Source: Paracyclopina nana (lineage: Eukaryota; Arthropoda; Copepoda; Cyclopoida; Cyclopettidae). Taken from it: DNA of 64,000 nt. The notes under the pieces are model-generated. The model was not told where the DNA came from. It saw only the letters and a list, made by a program, of their open reading frames with translations, and searched no databases. Both the position numbers and the translations under genes were made by a program. The stretch is from NCBI GenBank assembly GCA_019096065.1, contig JAGUCH010000003.1, forward strand, positions 4,092,001-4,156,000. The letters run 5' to 3'. How positions within the stretch are numbered: position 1 is the stretch's first letter; the number at the start of each line of letters is the position of its first letter. This document shows positions 10,759 to 22,968 of the stretch, in pieces.

Positions 10759-11670
10759 TTACGACTTCAGCCATGATGGTGTGCAACTGTAGACAAAAAG
10801 TCTTTCTGGGGAAAGTGGCGTGTCTTCCGCAGGACGTTGTTTGCCCAGGGGGTATACAAAGTTTCTGAACTTAAAAACAGTATTCTTATTATGGGGATGA
10901 CAATCCACAAAGAGATATCCTGAGTATTTTTCAAGCGAATTTGAGTGGTGCAAGGCTTGAACAAGTGTTTTGCCTGCCCCGACTGCAAACGTCCCATCAA
11001 GCAGCGAACGGCAAGCTCATCCGTAGGAAAGTTGTAAATGACTAAGGCTGTTGCGTTTTTGAACAGCACTCGCATCAAGGGGTTTGAAGGAAATAAGTTT
11101 TGCACGGTAAAAATCACTGTAACAAAAAAAGGCCTCTTGTCAACCATTGGCAGCAAAACACTGTGGGGCATACTTACAATTAATTTCAAACTTTCTAGCC
11201 TTATCTGTGATAAGATTTAGATAGTCATCTTGTTCTTCCTTTTTCAAATTCATCAAGTTAGAATAGAGATCATCAAAAACTACAGTGAGGCTCCTTCCCT
11301 CACGATCAACACGCAATAGGTCATCCACCGCAGGAATCCCCTGGTGAAGTTTCAATTCCACACCTTCAATACCACTTATTCCTCTACGGTGCGATAACAA
11401 TAAATACATAATAAGGGTTGAGCATCTGTTGTAGCTGCGCGATGTTGTCTCAACAATGAGGCGATCAATGTTGTTTTGCCCACGCCTATATACACCACAC
11501 GTTGAAATACAAATATTTTTCTTAAAGTAGGCTACCTGAAGGTCCGAAGAGCAATAACTGTAAATTGAGACAAGATTAGTCGTTAGCAGGTTGCCGCAAA
11601 AAAAATAAGCTTGACTCACTCGATAAGGATGTCTTAATTTTAAGGTGTTTTTACTCAATGAAGCGTCCAT
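10759..11670 (-). pseudogene. Packaging ATPase (FtsK/HerA type) of a Maverick/Polinton, with introns and two frame breaks
   Basis: Exon 1 11670-11620 and the tiny 22-nt exon 2 11557-11536 are followed by exon 3 11485-11178 and exon 4 11116-10759, separated by canonical GT-AG introns of 62, 50 and 61 bp. The P-loop is split by the second intron: exon 2 supplies the GPS part and exon 3 supplies VGKTT. Walker B is the hydrophobic stretch ending VFDDL (about 11300), followed later by a VQNLF segment and a C-terminal GYLFVD segment, all in the order seen in Maverick genome-packaging ATPases. Two frame changes remain without splice sites, near 11390 between P-loop and Walker B, and near 10965 close to the C-terminus. 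The role in the family is DNA packaging into capsids. As read, the gene is inactive unless these are assembly errors. Confidence 0.75.
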
Positions 11671-11732
11671 ACCATTCCACGGTCAAAACAAGACTGATAT
11701 TCTATTCAACATGTTCTACTATTTATTTATTG

Positions 11733-13198
11733 TCATGTCCCATGGCTACTTATCGATACAACTCTATTAGCATCAATGGTCATCATGGAGGGCGATATCC
11801 CAAAGCACAGGATATGCATCGGAGCTGTTGTTGGTTTAGAAAATGTTAAACGCAACCTCAGACTACCTGATGCCAGTAGAGGTAGCGTCTCATCATTGGT
11901 GTAACGACTTGCACTCAGATCTTGAGCAAATATGAAGGTATCTGTACAAAATTTGTCATAGGTGATGTTGGGGGGTTGCAAAGAATACAAACTTTGCATG
12001 ACTTGAAACAACTGATTGTACAAAAATACATTTAAACCATTTGACATGGTGTCACATTGCGGAACAGTAAACGTATTCACTGGTTGAGAATCCAAAAACA
12101 GTCCAATTGATTCTAGATGTTCAGGGCGTTCATAATAATGGAGATTGTGTCTGAGGCTTCCATTCAATCTTTCATTTGAATAGATGACGGTGAAAATCTT
12201 GGCGGGCAAACCCGAGTTGGCACTGAATAAGTCTGAAGTTTGAAATGTCGTAATATTTGATGGAACTAGAGACCACACACATTCTGTCTTGGTGAACGTA
12301 TACTTTGCTGGTGTTTTGGCAAGCATTTTTGTATGGTGAGCAAACAAGGATTCAGAGACTAGGGGTCTTTGTAACAGCACCGCAAAATGATGCAAATGGA
12401 GCTGAAATTCCGCTTTTGGGGTTTCATAATCAGATACTTGTGCTGGACTGGCTGGACCTGTCATCAATATCTTTGAAGCTGAGTTTCTGACAAAACGTAA
12501 ATTTATCTTTACATTGTTCAACAAGGGTTCGTTTAACGAACTCAATTCGTGTCCAATACAACCTAGAAAAAAATAGGAGCTTCATCATCAAGCAAAATGA
12601 TAGACTCATTACCTAATAAGTACACAATCGGAGCCTTTCCAGTGTTCTTGCTGTCAGCAAATGTCAAAAGACGCTTTCCAAAACCCTTGTTGGCAATTGG
12701 AATTGTTCCATCAGCCTCTGCAGTGTCTGGATCGCAACATTCCGTACTAAGAAAGGTCTCCGTTGCAGCTTTTCCAAAAAATAATCTCTTGGCAAGTACG
12801 CTGGAGATGTCCCGATAGCTATTTGCACTTGTGACACATCGATCATTAAGGAAAATGTCAACTTGTGAGAAGAAGGAATCTAATAAGAAGGCGCATGGTG
12901 CCACATTGTCTTCATCTTTCACAGGTTTGAAATCGGTGTCACCCTCTTCTTTTTTTACCAAACTGACTCCAATCGAACAGTACAACTGATTGATGTGCGT
13001 GTAGCGGGGAAGAAGACATGACTGTAATTCAAAGTTGTAGGTGCTTCCAGTAGGGGTCACAGGTTCTTGAGGCGATAAAACTGAGTAATTGTTGGATAAG
13101 TAGCGAGAATCTGTTTTAGGTGGTTGAAAACTGATAACATCATCATTGGTGGTGATGAGCTGTGTCGTTGGTTGAATATTTGATAAAAGGGCATCCAT
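11733..13198 (-). CDS. Double jelly-roll major capsid protein of a Maverick/Polinton, 471 aa, one intron
   Basis: Exon 1 13198-12613 and exon 2 12562-11733 are joined across a 50-bp GT-AG intron (donor GTAATGAG, acceptor TTTTTTTCTAG) with the frame kept. Length 471 aa suits this capsid family. The N-terminal part has the order typical of the metazoan Maverick capsid: an early strand with DSRYL, then a segment with FLLDSFFSQVDIFLN about residues 105-120, then a Tyr/Ser turn; the second half begins with a loop that leads into NVKINLRFVRN, the usual start of the second jelly roll, and ends with a beta-rich hydrophobic stretch. The family builds the icosahedral capsid shell. The gene sits directly upstream of the ATPase, as in related elements. 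The reading frame shows no damage. Confidence 0.8.
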
Positions 13199-13650
13199 TT
13201 ATAAGCTGAAAATATCGGCAGGTCCAGCGGAACAAGCTTTGAGACGCTTTGAGGTGACGCCAGGAGACTCTTGCGTAGCTAACTTCTGTTTTGATGAATT
13301 AGAGAAAGGTGCAATGTCAGACTTAACTGATTCTTCAAGGACTTTGGTAGTTTCCACCGACTTTAAATGGTAGATTCCTTTTCAAGGTGATGGAGAAGTT
13401 TAGCAGGCTTACACTTGATGCAGGGTGATAAAAAGACAGGTCGAGGTATCAAAAAAGCACACCCTGATGAATGGTTACTTTTATTGAATGTAAATGTTTT
13501 ACCACCACTATGACTGAGTCGTGATGCTTGGGTGGGTAGATATAATGTAAGCTTCATCGATTGATCAAAGCTAGGGAGCAACTGAGCCCCTAGAGGTTTA
13601 GTGGACTTCTTTTTATAGGGTTTGATGAGCTCAGGACGGTAGGAGATCAT
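13199..13650 (-). pseudogene. Small element protein upstream of the capsid gene, frame broken once
   Basis: Two reading-frame segments, 13650 to about 13365 (starting MISYRPEL, basic and beta-rich, with a CIKC pair) and about 13372-13199 (Ser/Lys-rich, ending two bases short of the capsid start codon), look like one protein of about 150 aa. The first frame ends in TAA at 13365 with no donor site nearby, so an indel is the simplest explanation. Unrecognised. Its position just ahead of the major capsid gene suggests a virion-related role. Confidence 0.45.
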
Positions 13651-13880
13651 TGAGGGGGGAGAAAAGACACGCCCTCACGGTGTAGTAGGTTGAGATATAC
13701 AAGTGTGGCCTATCAAGCTATCTAGGCTGACAGGGACGGGTCTGCAATAGGTCTTTGGACCGCAAAACACCACATACTCCCGCGTTTAGTTTATTTCCTT
13801 TACTGATGATATCACTACATGATACGATGATGGGTGACCCCCAGGCCAGGACGCTACACTACTCTTGAGTCGGGAACCGC

Positions 13881-15366
13881 ATGACCAATTTTTGCACCCT
13901 TTTTTTCCTCACAGGACGTGTCGAATGTAACACTAAAATCCTGGTTAACGAAGGATTCTGTTACCAGGCAGGGCCCAAGTCGATGTGTTACAAGCATCAG
14001 TGCACGGAGTCATTCAATCTAGGCGTTTGTGCTGGCCATTCCGTGAATGTGTCGTATGGTACCGTATGCTTCACGGAGGTCGATTGCCACTGCTTCGGAC
14101 CGGATATTCCTGCCACAATCTGGCCCACCCCACGCCCCACGACCACCGACCAACCGTCCACCACCTCCCCTCCTACGACCACCTCCCCTCCTACGACCAC
14201 CTCATCCACAACAACCCCATCCACCCCTGACGACAGTCTGTCGACATCCACCACCCCCTTCCGCCCCTCCTCCACCCCTTCCCCCACGAACGATATCGAC
14301 CAGTGGTCGCTTTACGTTGAGCAGGTCACAAACCTGGTGCTGACGATTGTTTTGTCCATCGGAATCCTCGTCTCGGCGATCGTCAATGTTTTTCAATTGA
14401 TCCGAAGGCGACAGCTGGAAAAGGATGTTGACAACTCGATTAAAATACTGTCACACCTCCTCGAACGAAGTGTGCCCAAGAACGAATTGCAACGGTTGCG
14501 AAAGTTGAACGTGACCGATGACTTGGTCGAGAACCTCTACCCGAGATGGACGAGCACCTCCCGATCCGGTGCGTGCGATGACGACGACAACGACGACGAT
14601 GACGGCAACGATGACGGCAACGATGACGGCGATCACGCGAAAAAAGATAGGGTCAAGCAACCCTCGCCCATTTTGTGGCGGGTCGACACCGATATTGTCT
14701 TTAAGACAAAACCCCAAAACAAACCCAAAGCCGACCCCTTCTCTTCCACCCCCGTCAGACCACTAAAACCCCGTCTCCCTCCGCCACCAACAGGTGGGAA
14801 ACTAGAGCAGCAGCGCCCACAACAACGACCTCCTCTTCCGCCTCCCCCACCACCGCCCATGATCGCGTTTGCCTCGCCTTTGCCAGCCTGCGCGGAGAAA
14901 TCTGTGGCATCTGACAGCCTCTTGCTCGATATTGTCAAGGCAGCAAAAATTCGCATGGCAAAGCAAGGTAATATTTCAAGACATTCTTTTTTGCCAAGCG
15001 TACTCTGCAAGTCATGAAAATGTCCCATCCATGCATGTAGCGTAGTAAACTAAATAGGTCAGATTAAGCTGAGTACGCTGACTAGCAGCTCTTGTTAGGT
15101 GGCTTCAGTAGGTTTCCCACAAGCATAGTACAGCTGAGCACTATAGCTCGCTGTGACCCGACCATGTTAAAAAAGTCATTACTTGACTATGCTGATTTTC
15201 CTTGTTGAAACCAGATCACGCCTCAAGCACAAATGCGTTTGTCGTGTGTTGTTTTCAAACTGTGATGTTACATTTCCAAAAATTGACATTCATTTTCTGA
15301 AAATGATGTTGCATTTCATGTTTGAAATATTCTATTTTTTCCTTTTCAGGCTACGACCTTGACTAA
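13881..15366 (+). CDS. Mucin-like single-pass membrane protein nested in the element, 367 aa
   Basis: Exons 13881-14967 and 15350-15366 join across a 382-bp GT-AG intron; the last exon adds only GYDLD-stop. The ectodomain (about residues 14-75) has nine Cys, then a Thr/Ser/Pro mucin-like stalk with TTTSPP and similar repeats (80-140), a hydrophobic span LVLTIVLSIGILVSAIVNVF (about 152-171), a basic stop-transfer RRR, an acidic DDDDN run (about 233-250) and a Pro-rich tail with a PPPPPPP run. This is a type I membrane glycoprotein architecture. The start is uncertain: a pyrimidine tract and CAG at 13904-13914 look like a splice acceptor, so an upstream exon with a proper signal peptide may be missing, the MTNFCTLFFLTG leader being weak. 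It runs opposite to all other element genes and is clearly richer in GC. It could be captured host cargo, a viral surface protein, or a host gene. No family recognised. Confidence 0.65.
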
Positions 15367-15797
15367 ACCTCAATTGAAGCAGATGAAACATTATCGTAGT
15401 AAAGTAATATAGGGGGGTCCACATCCATTAATACAAATAAATTATCAATTTTGGCACACTGCGAAGGGATATTTTCAATGCTTCAGTATCGCAACTACAT
15501 TTTTTACAAATGAGATTTCTTCTTGCATCAACATAGCAAACCGTGATGCAAGCGACCCTCTACAGAATGCAACTCACTCCCATGCAACAACTAGTGGGCT
15601 GCGACATCAGCTGAATAAGCCCTGTTGCTGAGATGACAGCGCTGACTCCCCTACTTTGACTTGAGCGGCAGGGCATCAATCGCACCCTGCGATAGTAAAG
15701 GTAAGAAAATTAATCCATTCTGACAAGACTCGCAATATGGTATCATTTCTGTCTTTATGATTGGATCATGATTGTGAATTATTTACACCTGTATTTC
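15367..15797. other. Spacer between the nested gene and the polymerase gene 3' end
   Basis: About 430 bp with no open frame of note. The + strand contains AATAAA-like AAATAAATT near 15435, a plausible polyadenylation signal for the nested membrane-protein gene. Confidence 0.45.
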
Positions 15798-18700
15798 TTA
15801 TAGTTCTATGAATGCATTAGGTTGTGTTTGTACATAGCCATAAGGGTAACACGGGAGAATGGCGTGCACTGTTGCTCTCTGGAGCAGCTGAGCATGATCA
15901 TCGTCACCCTCGTTGACAGTTTGGCTCCCATGTTCGTCTACAGGATTGGCTGGCACATCTGTAGTGCGATGAGCACATGACGCCTCATTGGCCACAGGGG
16001 GAATCCGCTCGATTGTTGAATGTTGATGTGTGAGAGGGGGCGGCACAGCATCAAAAGTGACCCAATTTTTGATGTCGATGAGTGACTGAGGGCCAACTAA
16101 TCGGAGACGCTTAATGGTCTCACGCATAGTGCAAGGCAAGAGACTTTTGGGATCGATGTGCAACCTTCGTTGTTGCAGTGCTACGTAAGGTCTGGAATCT
16201 TTGGCTGATGGTTCAAGCGCTTCGATGAGTAAGTTTTGAAAAGTCATCTCACGATCTTTTTCAGGAAAAACTGCATGGATCATTGAGAAGCCCTTACATT
16301 TTGTAAGAATGCGTGCTTCCTCTCCAGGATTCTCAATTTTTAAAAGGTAGGTTTTGCTTTGTTGAGCATAAAATCTGGTGATATTTTTATGCTCAATCTA
16401 AGGGGATAAAAGTAGAGAATCAATAAATGAGTGTTGGCCTCGAGTATTTACAAACCTTCAACGACCCAAAGCGTTCACCAAGGCGACAAAAGTTTTCCAA
16501 AGGCAATGGGTTGGGTTGTATAGGACAAAGTAAGGCTGAATCAGTATCATTGTAGGCGCACAAGTATCTAAAAAAGCTGCATGAGGATGGCTTGATGTAC
16601 CTTTTAACGTCAAGTGGCTTACCCCACTTTTCCGCTTTAGTAACAAGATCGCTCAACATTATCCTTCCGTGAGCTGTTGTCTGGGCAGCAATGAGTAAAC
16701 ACCCATGACGAAAGGGTTGTTGATACTCTTTGATCGGTGCCATCGTAACCATCGCTGTATTTGGTGAACAAAGACGATAAAACTTCATTTGCTTGTCAGG
16801 TGCTTGACACAATTCAATGAATTGTGCCATGCTGGTCACAATTTCCCGAAAATGTCCATCATTGAGCTGACCATGTTTTCCTACAAGATCACATTGGGCG
16901 CAATATGAGAGATAATTTTGAATCAGTCTTACCAAGGAGGGAATTGATGATGAGTTTTGCAATGGTTACATTGGCTGGACTGAAAACAATATCAGCCTCA
17001 ACAATGTCAAAAAAACCGGTTTCTCGTCTCAGTTCTTCGACATAGGCTCTTTTTTCCTCCATTGTCATGTTGTCCCTTGGCCATCCTTTTGAACAGATCT
17101 TAAGTTTTGAAAAGTAAGCCAAAATATTCCAGAACAGATCCATACGATAGGCGGGATAATATACAATGGCTGACACCTTAAGGACTTTATACCCTTGTTG
17201 TGTGATGGCATACTTCAGCTCACTACCTGTGTAAACACTTTCAAAGGCACGTTCTTCATCAGAGTGGTTACATTCAACTGAGCCTTCAAATGCCGACTTG
17301 GTCTGTGCACACTTGAGACATAAGGGGGTGACTGTACGCTGTTCACCTATACATACAAGGGGCTACATGAAATACAATTGTTACATTCACAACAATGAGG
17401 TGATTACCATTCTTGGTGATTGTCACTCGAAGAAGAGGTGCTCTGAGTTGTCTTGGAGGGAGAATCTTGACCTGAATCATGCTAGGAGCCTTTCCCCAGT
17501 CGTCTGGAGGGTGGTGTTTATCGCAGACAGATGTACATTCGACACCTTCCAGACAAACGTGTGGATCACGACGACCACATTTCCGAGCGTTAAGTTCACC
17601 CTTCAAGAGACATATGAGATTGCACGCATCACTACACTGGTGATTGTCTTTCTTCTTGACCTTTCTAGCGACTCGACATATGAGCTTACAATCCTCTGAG
17701 CAAGTGTGCGCTAGAGAGCAGCTGTCATCACATGTGGAAACACAATTGCTACCCCACAAGGTGGTCTCAGGACCATGAGGAATCTTTACGTAGTCGATGG
17801 GATTGGTGTATGCACCTAAATGGGGTTTTGTAATTGTACTTGGGTATTGGGAGGTGAAATCGACAAACACAGCAGGTTGTTCCTCAATGGGGCGACCATG
17901 AAACTGTGACAGTTTCTCAGCAATTTCCTTGGTGTCGAAATATAAACTGAGGGGTCCAGATTGCCCTCCGCTAAATGGAAATGAAAACAAAGTTGAATGA
18001 GAACCTAACTTGGTGGTGTCCTTGCTTACCGGTACCCTTCCCTCAGCGAAAGCTTTTGAGGTATGTTTGACCATTCCAACTGATCGACAATAGCTTTTGC
18101 CTTTGGGTCCTGCGCAAGCAGCTTGCTGAATTGACACTCCCAAATGTAAATGACATTATGAATGTCAGCATGGTCTCGGAGTCGTTGAAGTTTTTTCCTA
18201 CATTTGTATTCCGCATCAGCAAATGTAATGCCGTAGCGAGAGAACTTTGACATGTCAGGCATACAATCTTTGCAACCGTGCGTATAACAACCTACAGAGA
18301 CACCATGAGGACCACCATGGTCTAAAAGCTCAATGCAATTACCTAGAAATTCAGCTGCGGTATGAGTGATGGGACAATAGCCGTCCACATAATAATATTC
18401 ATCAACGCTGAATTCAATTTTGCGTTGGGGTCGACCATTGTAACCAAATTGGATGTGAGGGTAAGATGTTTTGCTCAGGTAGTATAACCATGAAATCTCA
18501 GCTTTTGAGGTACGCGATGTCATGCTCGGTATTGTGTCTTTCTTCATGACTGGCAAGGTTTGGTCATCAGGAAGAGAGTAGGATCTGAAAAAAGTGTGGG
18601 CTAGAGAGGCAATCGTCACAATTCCCTTGCCGAATGGGTGAATGTTCATGGGTGCAATAACATCCTTGGCGGCTCTTTCCAAATCTTTACACTTGTCGCC

Positions 18701-21700
18701 ATACTTTTGAAAAATGGTTTGCTTTGGTCGTTGTTCATCAGTCAACTCAACAGGAATCAAATATTTGACACCATTCTCCTGTTGTGCAGGGTGAGTTTGC
18801 TTCACCTGATCATAGATTTGTGCGCTAGCAATCATGGTCTGCTTTGTATAAACCAAGCATGCTTCATACAACAGTATTGTATCCTGGATACAATAGTGCA
18901 GAAGCTGGTCGGATAGAACAAATGGATCATTGTAATGTTTGCCATACCATTCTTCAAAAGTAACACGATCAGCCGGCTTCATCAGTTCTGGCTCATAAAA
19001 GTGTTTTGGTGGCAAATGAGAACACTCAAGGTTATCCAGACTTTTTTTATTGAGCGTATGAGGAAAGAAGCCTTTGCTCTCAGACTTGAGGTTGAAGGAT
19101 TGGGTGAGATTGCGCAAGGAAGTGGGGCAGAAAAGGAAGAAATCCAGGAAAGTTATGTTGTAATGTGGTATAGTAAAACCTGGAAAAAAATGACATGGAT
19201 CATTTTTTACTCCACAAGTCACATGTTTTTTACGCAATGACTTACTGATGACTTTGTTTCCCTTGGTAATTGTTTTGCAAAAATTGCCAAAGCGTAACAA
19301 CCTCTTCACAAGGAACAAAAAGTCGAATCCACTGCCATAATGTGCTAAAATGTGGAAAAAGAAGTTTGTAAGCCAAGTGCCTTTAGAGGGTGAATGGGTT
19401 CATACCTATGAAGCAGTAGTTTCTGAAACGTTCATGTAAAATGAACTGGATGAATTCGTCAATGACACAGTTTTCCTCTTGTTCCAATGCTTTTTCTGGA
19501 GGTGTTGTGTCTTCTTGACTGTCACCAGCAACACAATGGGTGCAAAAGCCAAAAGCCGTTGTTGGACCACCGTCACATTTTATGGATGATCCTTCTGCAA
19601 TCTCAGTCTCAAAAGGGTCTGGATCCTCACCTTCACATAATGGACCATAGCCACCAGGAAAAGCATCGTATTCATCGATGGTTTCCCATATGAATGGATC
19701 TCTTGCATGAGATTGATGTACATGATGACCAAGATTCTTCATCCTAACACGTTCCGTGTCACCAACAGGTTCACAAAGCTGGGCATAGATCTTCTCAAGT
19801 TCAGCCTTTTCATGTTTTGCTTCTTTGGATCCCGCATGTCTCAAATGAGAAATATGTCCTAAAATGTACTGTTTCTTCATCTTTAATTCATGTTGAGCCC
19901 TCTGCATAGCTTCACAAGTGGGCTCTTCAACTTGGTACTCCCCAAATGGCTGCACATTTTCATCCATGGAGTCATCAGATATGAAGGCATCATCTCGGCG
20001 CACAACATTTCCTCCAATGTTTGCAATAGAGGACATGGTGAGATCAGAGCGACTAGAGTGACGTGAAAGGTTGGGTGGTGTGGTTGTGCTGTCGACCACC
20101 GCACTTCGGGCTGGAGAGAGTTGAGGATCAATGTCATCATCATCATCAGTGCCATCGTCTTCAAAGGATTCCTCATTGCTTCTAGTTTCTTCAGCCTCAT
20201 AGTGAATAAATGGATTTCTTTCATGTCTCAACTTAACTTTGCCGCTTTTCATTTTTTGATAGGCTTCTTCTTGCAGCCTTGCTTCCTCTTCAGACACAAC
20301 AGCAGAGGCTGCAATTGCATTGAGGTTGAAATCTTGCTCAACAGACATTTTGGAAAGAAGATTTGCCAAGACACCTGTCTTGTAAGTTTTTGCTTTTGGG
20401 TTTTGCAAGCTGCGGTTTGAGGTAGAGGGTTGAGGTTCATTAACTTGCTGTGACGTGGAGGATCCAAGTTGGTTGTCTTCCTTGGACGTAGAGGGTTGAG
20501 GCTCATCGACTGGCATGATGCTGCTGGTAGAGGGTTGAGGGTTCTGTTGGTTAGGCAATGGGGATGGATATCTATACTTGTTTTTGCTTCCATCTTTAAC
20601 TGTATCAGGATGAAGGGGTTCCAAAACCATCGTGACTTCATTTTTTCCAGATCCCTCAGTTCTCACTTCACCTAAGCCACGCAACCTTGGAAACCGTGAA
20701 TTGAATCCCTCCATAGCAATGAGTTTATTATTCTCAGCCATTTCTTGATATAAATAATACACATCAGGGCACACATCAAGCGAGGGACCTTTAGGTAGAT
20801 GGTCCTCTGTAGAAGAAGCCACCTTTTCTGTTTCAGGATCGAAGGGTCTTTTACCCGGGAAAAGACTTTGCCAAGGGAACCAACGGTTAAGGTGTTGGTA
20901 ACCTGATATGTCCTGCATACGCAAACCCAAGTTTACATCATCAGTGATGTCTGTGGACTCTTTGACCTTGTGGGTCTTGCCGCTGCAATAATTGTACTCA
21001 TGGAGAAGAGGGTATGGATGTTCTGGAACAGTGTAGGGAAACTTTTTTTGACTTGTGAAGGCCTTCAAAAATGTTCCCCCTTCAGGAAAATAGGGTCGTT
21101 TGGTGCCCACAATAACAGCTGTTGAGACAAAACCAGTGTCTGCTCTGGTTTCAAAATCAAAAGCACATATGCCAGCTGGATGGGTTGGAGGTTTCGTGAT
21201 ACTTTTGACATAACATTGGTGCTGATGGTTCTTAAGGTCATCAAATCCAATAACATATTCTTGACATTGATTGCAGAACACCTCACGACAATCAAAATGT
21301 TGGCCATCAAAACCCTCTAATCCATTGCGATATCGTCCCTTCTTTTGGACAAATCGATGGCACTCCTTACATTGCACAGTATTGCAATTAGCCTGGTGAA
21401 ATGTGAGACACATGTTGTCTTTGGCAAATTTTCCACATTTCAGACATTCCACATGGAGATCATCATTGGTGTCCTGAATGCAATAATGCAACTTTGAGCT
21501 CTCTGCAATTTTGTCCCACTTTTCTCGAGACATGGTGACTCGAATGCACATGTGACAGGTTAAGCGCTTTTTTTCGGTACATCTATGAATTGCATTTGAG
21601 ATGTTGTAATTTTTACCACAATATGGACAATTGCGAAAATCTTGACCCAACATTCCCCTTATGGTCGACCTGATGCCATGGTAATGGCAATGTAGCTCCT

Positions 21701-22968
21701 TTTCTTTATATTTGCCTGAGTTTTTAAGGTAGCTGGTACGAAGGATATGAATCTGGGGTAATTTTGGATTGTAAGTAGATGGGGTTATGGAAATGCGATT
21801 GTAGTGATGTGAAGAGTCGTAAATGGAGATTTGGACTTCAAAAGTTTGACTCAACAGAGACAAAAATGCGTCTGATCCAGCGTCAAATTGTTCAATGTCC
21901 AGTTTGTATCGGGAGAAGAAGTTCTTCACTTCCACCAACAGATCGTCCCCTGTCTTTTCCAACAATTCGCAAAACAACCTTTGTTGTTGCTCTAGGGACT
22001 CTTTAATTTTTTTGAGCTCTTTTACACCCGACTTTTCCAAGCGTGACACGATGAGCCTGGGTGTGTTGGTGGTATTTCAGACCATAGAAAAGGGCAGCAA
22101 AGAAGCAATGTTTTACAGTGTCAACATAAAGACGGAGCCGTTGGCATTGTATGCATCAACTGAAAGATTAAAGAATGCAATGATTAGCTAAACAATCCCT
22201 CAAATGCTGAGACATCAACTTACAACTTTTACGCCGTAAAGTTGCATCATTGACGGCCATCAGATATCGACCCTGACCCTCAAGGTGGGATTCCACCAAG
22301 TTCAGTTCCACCATCAAAGAATCAGTGGCTGCCCCTGGTCGGTCACTTTGTATCCAAGCATGAAGTTGGTCCAAAATGTCACAAATGGTGGTGTCGCGGT
22401 TTTCTTCATTCATCAATTGGATGCTGCTTTGGAAAGGTTGGTCAGATTGAGGGTGCGACACTTCCATACAGCATTTGTATTTCAGTGAACCATTGGTGGC
22501 CAGGACACCATCATATATGATTTTGAGGATTTCATAAATGATGAAGGTCAAATTGTGAAACCTCAAGTCGGACTTTACAATCGGAGCAACATGCAGTTTG
22601 ACAGAGAATATAAAACCTTTCATGGCCAGTCCATCCCCCACTGTGGCTTCAGTTTTTCGTATCACACCAACAATGTCTCCCTCATCACTGGTTTTCACAT
22701 AATCTTCCACTGACTGCAAATCTTGGATTGATAGCACTTGCCTCCCAGTGATTCTAGGTGTCCAACTATAATTGTCAATTAAAGGGACTGGCTTTGCTGC
22801 TCCTTGTATCCTCCATGGGTGACCATAAGGTTGCCTCACAGGTGCATCTTCCTCATTGTGACCATTTGCTTTTCTGACCTTTTCAGGAGGCTCTTCTTCA
22901 TTGACCTCCTCCTCCTCAAGAGGCCTTTTTTTCCCCCTCCTCCAGGGGTGTTCATAAATATTCTCCAT
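15798..22968 (-). CDS. polB: Maverick/Polinton family-B DNA polymerase, about 2229 aa, nine exons
   Basis: Nine exons keep one frame: 22968-22224, 22159-22117, 22056-19406, 19344-19246, 19179-18030, 17970-17408, 17346-16933, 16880-16456, 16397-15798. All eight introns are GT-AG, 52-66 bp. Landmarks in order: a repeated HPWR motif near the N-terminus; a Cys/His-rich region (about 390-540) as in Maverick polymerases; Exo I with FDFET near 561; Exo II AHYGSGFDF near 1147; Exo III with YCIQDT near 1275; motif A VDFTSQYP near 1600; motif B KLIINSLLGK near 1880; motif C YNDTDS near 2002; then a C-terminal tail. The catalytic Asp and Glu residues expected are present. Family members copy the element DNA by protein priming. 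The protein is far longer than usual because of an approximately 585-residue, acidic and Ser/Pro-rich insert between Exo I and Exo II and a Cys-rich insert (about 1625-1715) after motif A. No stop or frameshift was found in 6.7 kb of coding sequence. Confidence 0.88.

Noticed and set aside
11117-11177. Third frame break in the ATPase gene
   Set aside because: A GTAAGT donor and TTTGTTACAG acceptor 61 bp apart explain it as an intron.
12563-12612. Capsid gene truncated by a stop at 12563
   Set aside because: The stop lies inside a canonical 50-bp intron; splicing restores a continuous capsid frame, so the gene is not broken here.
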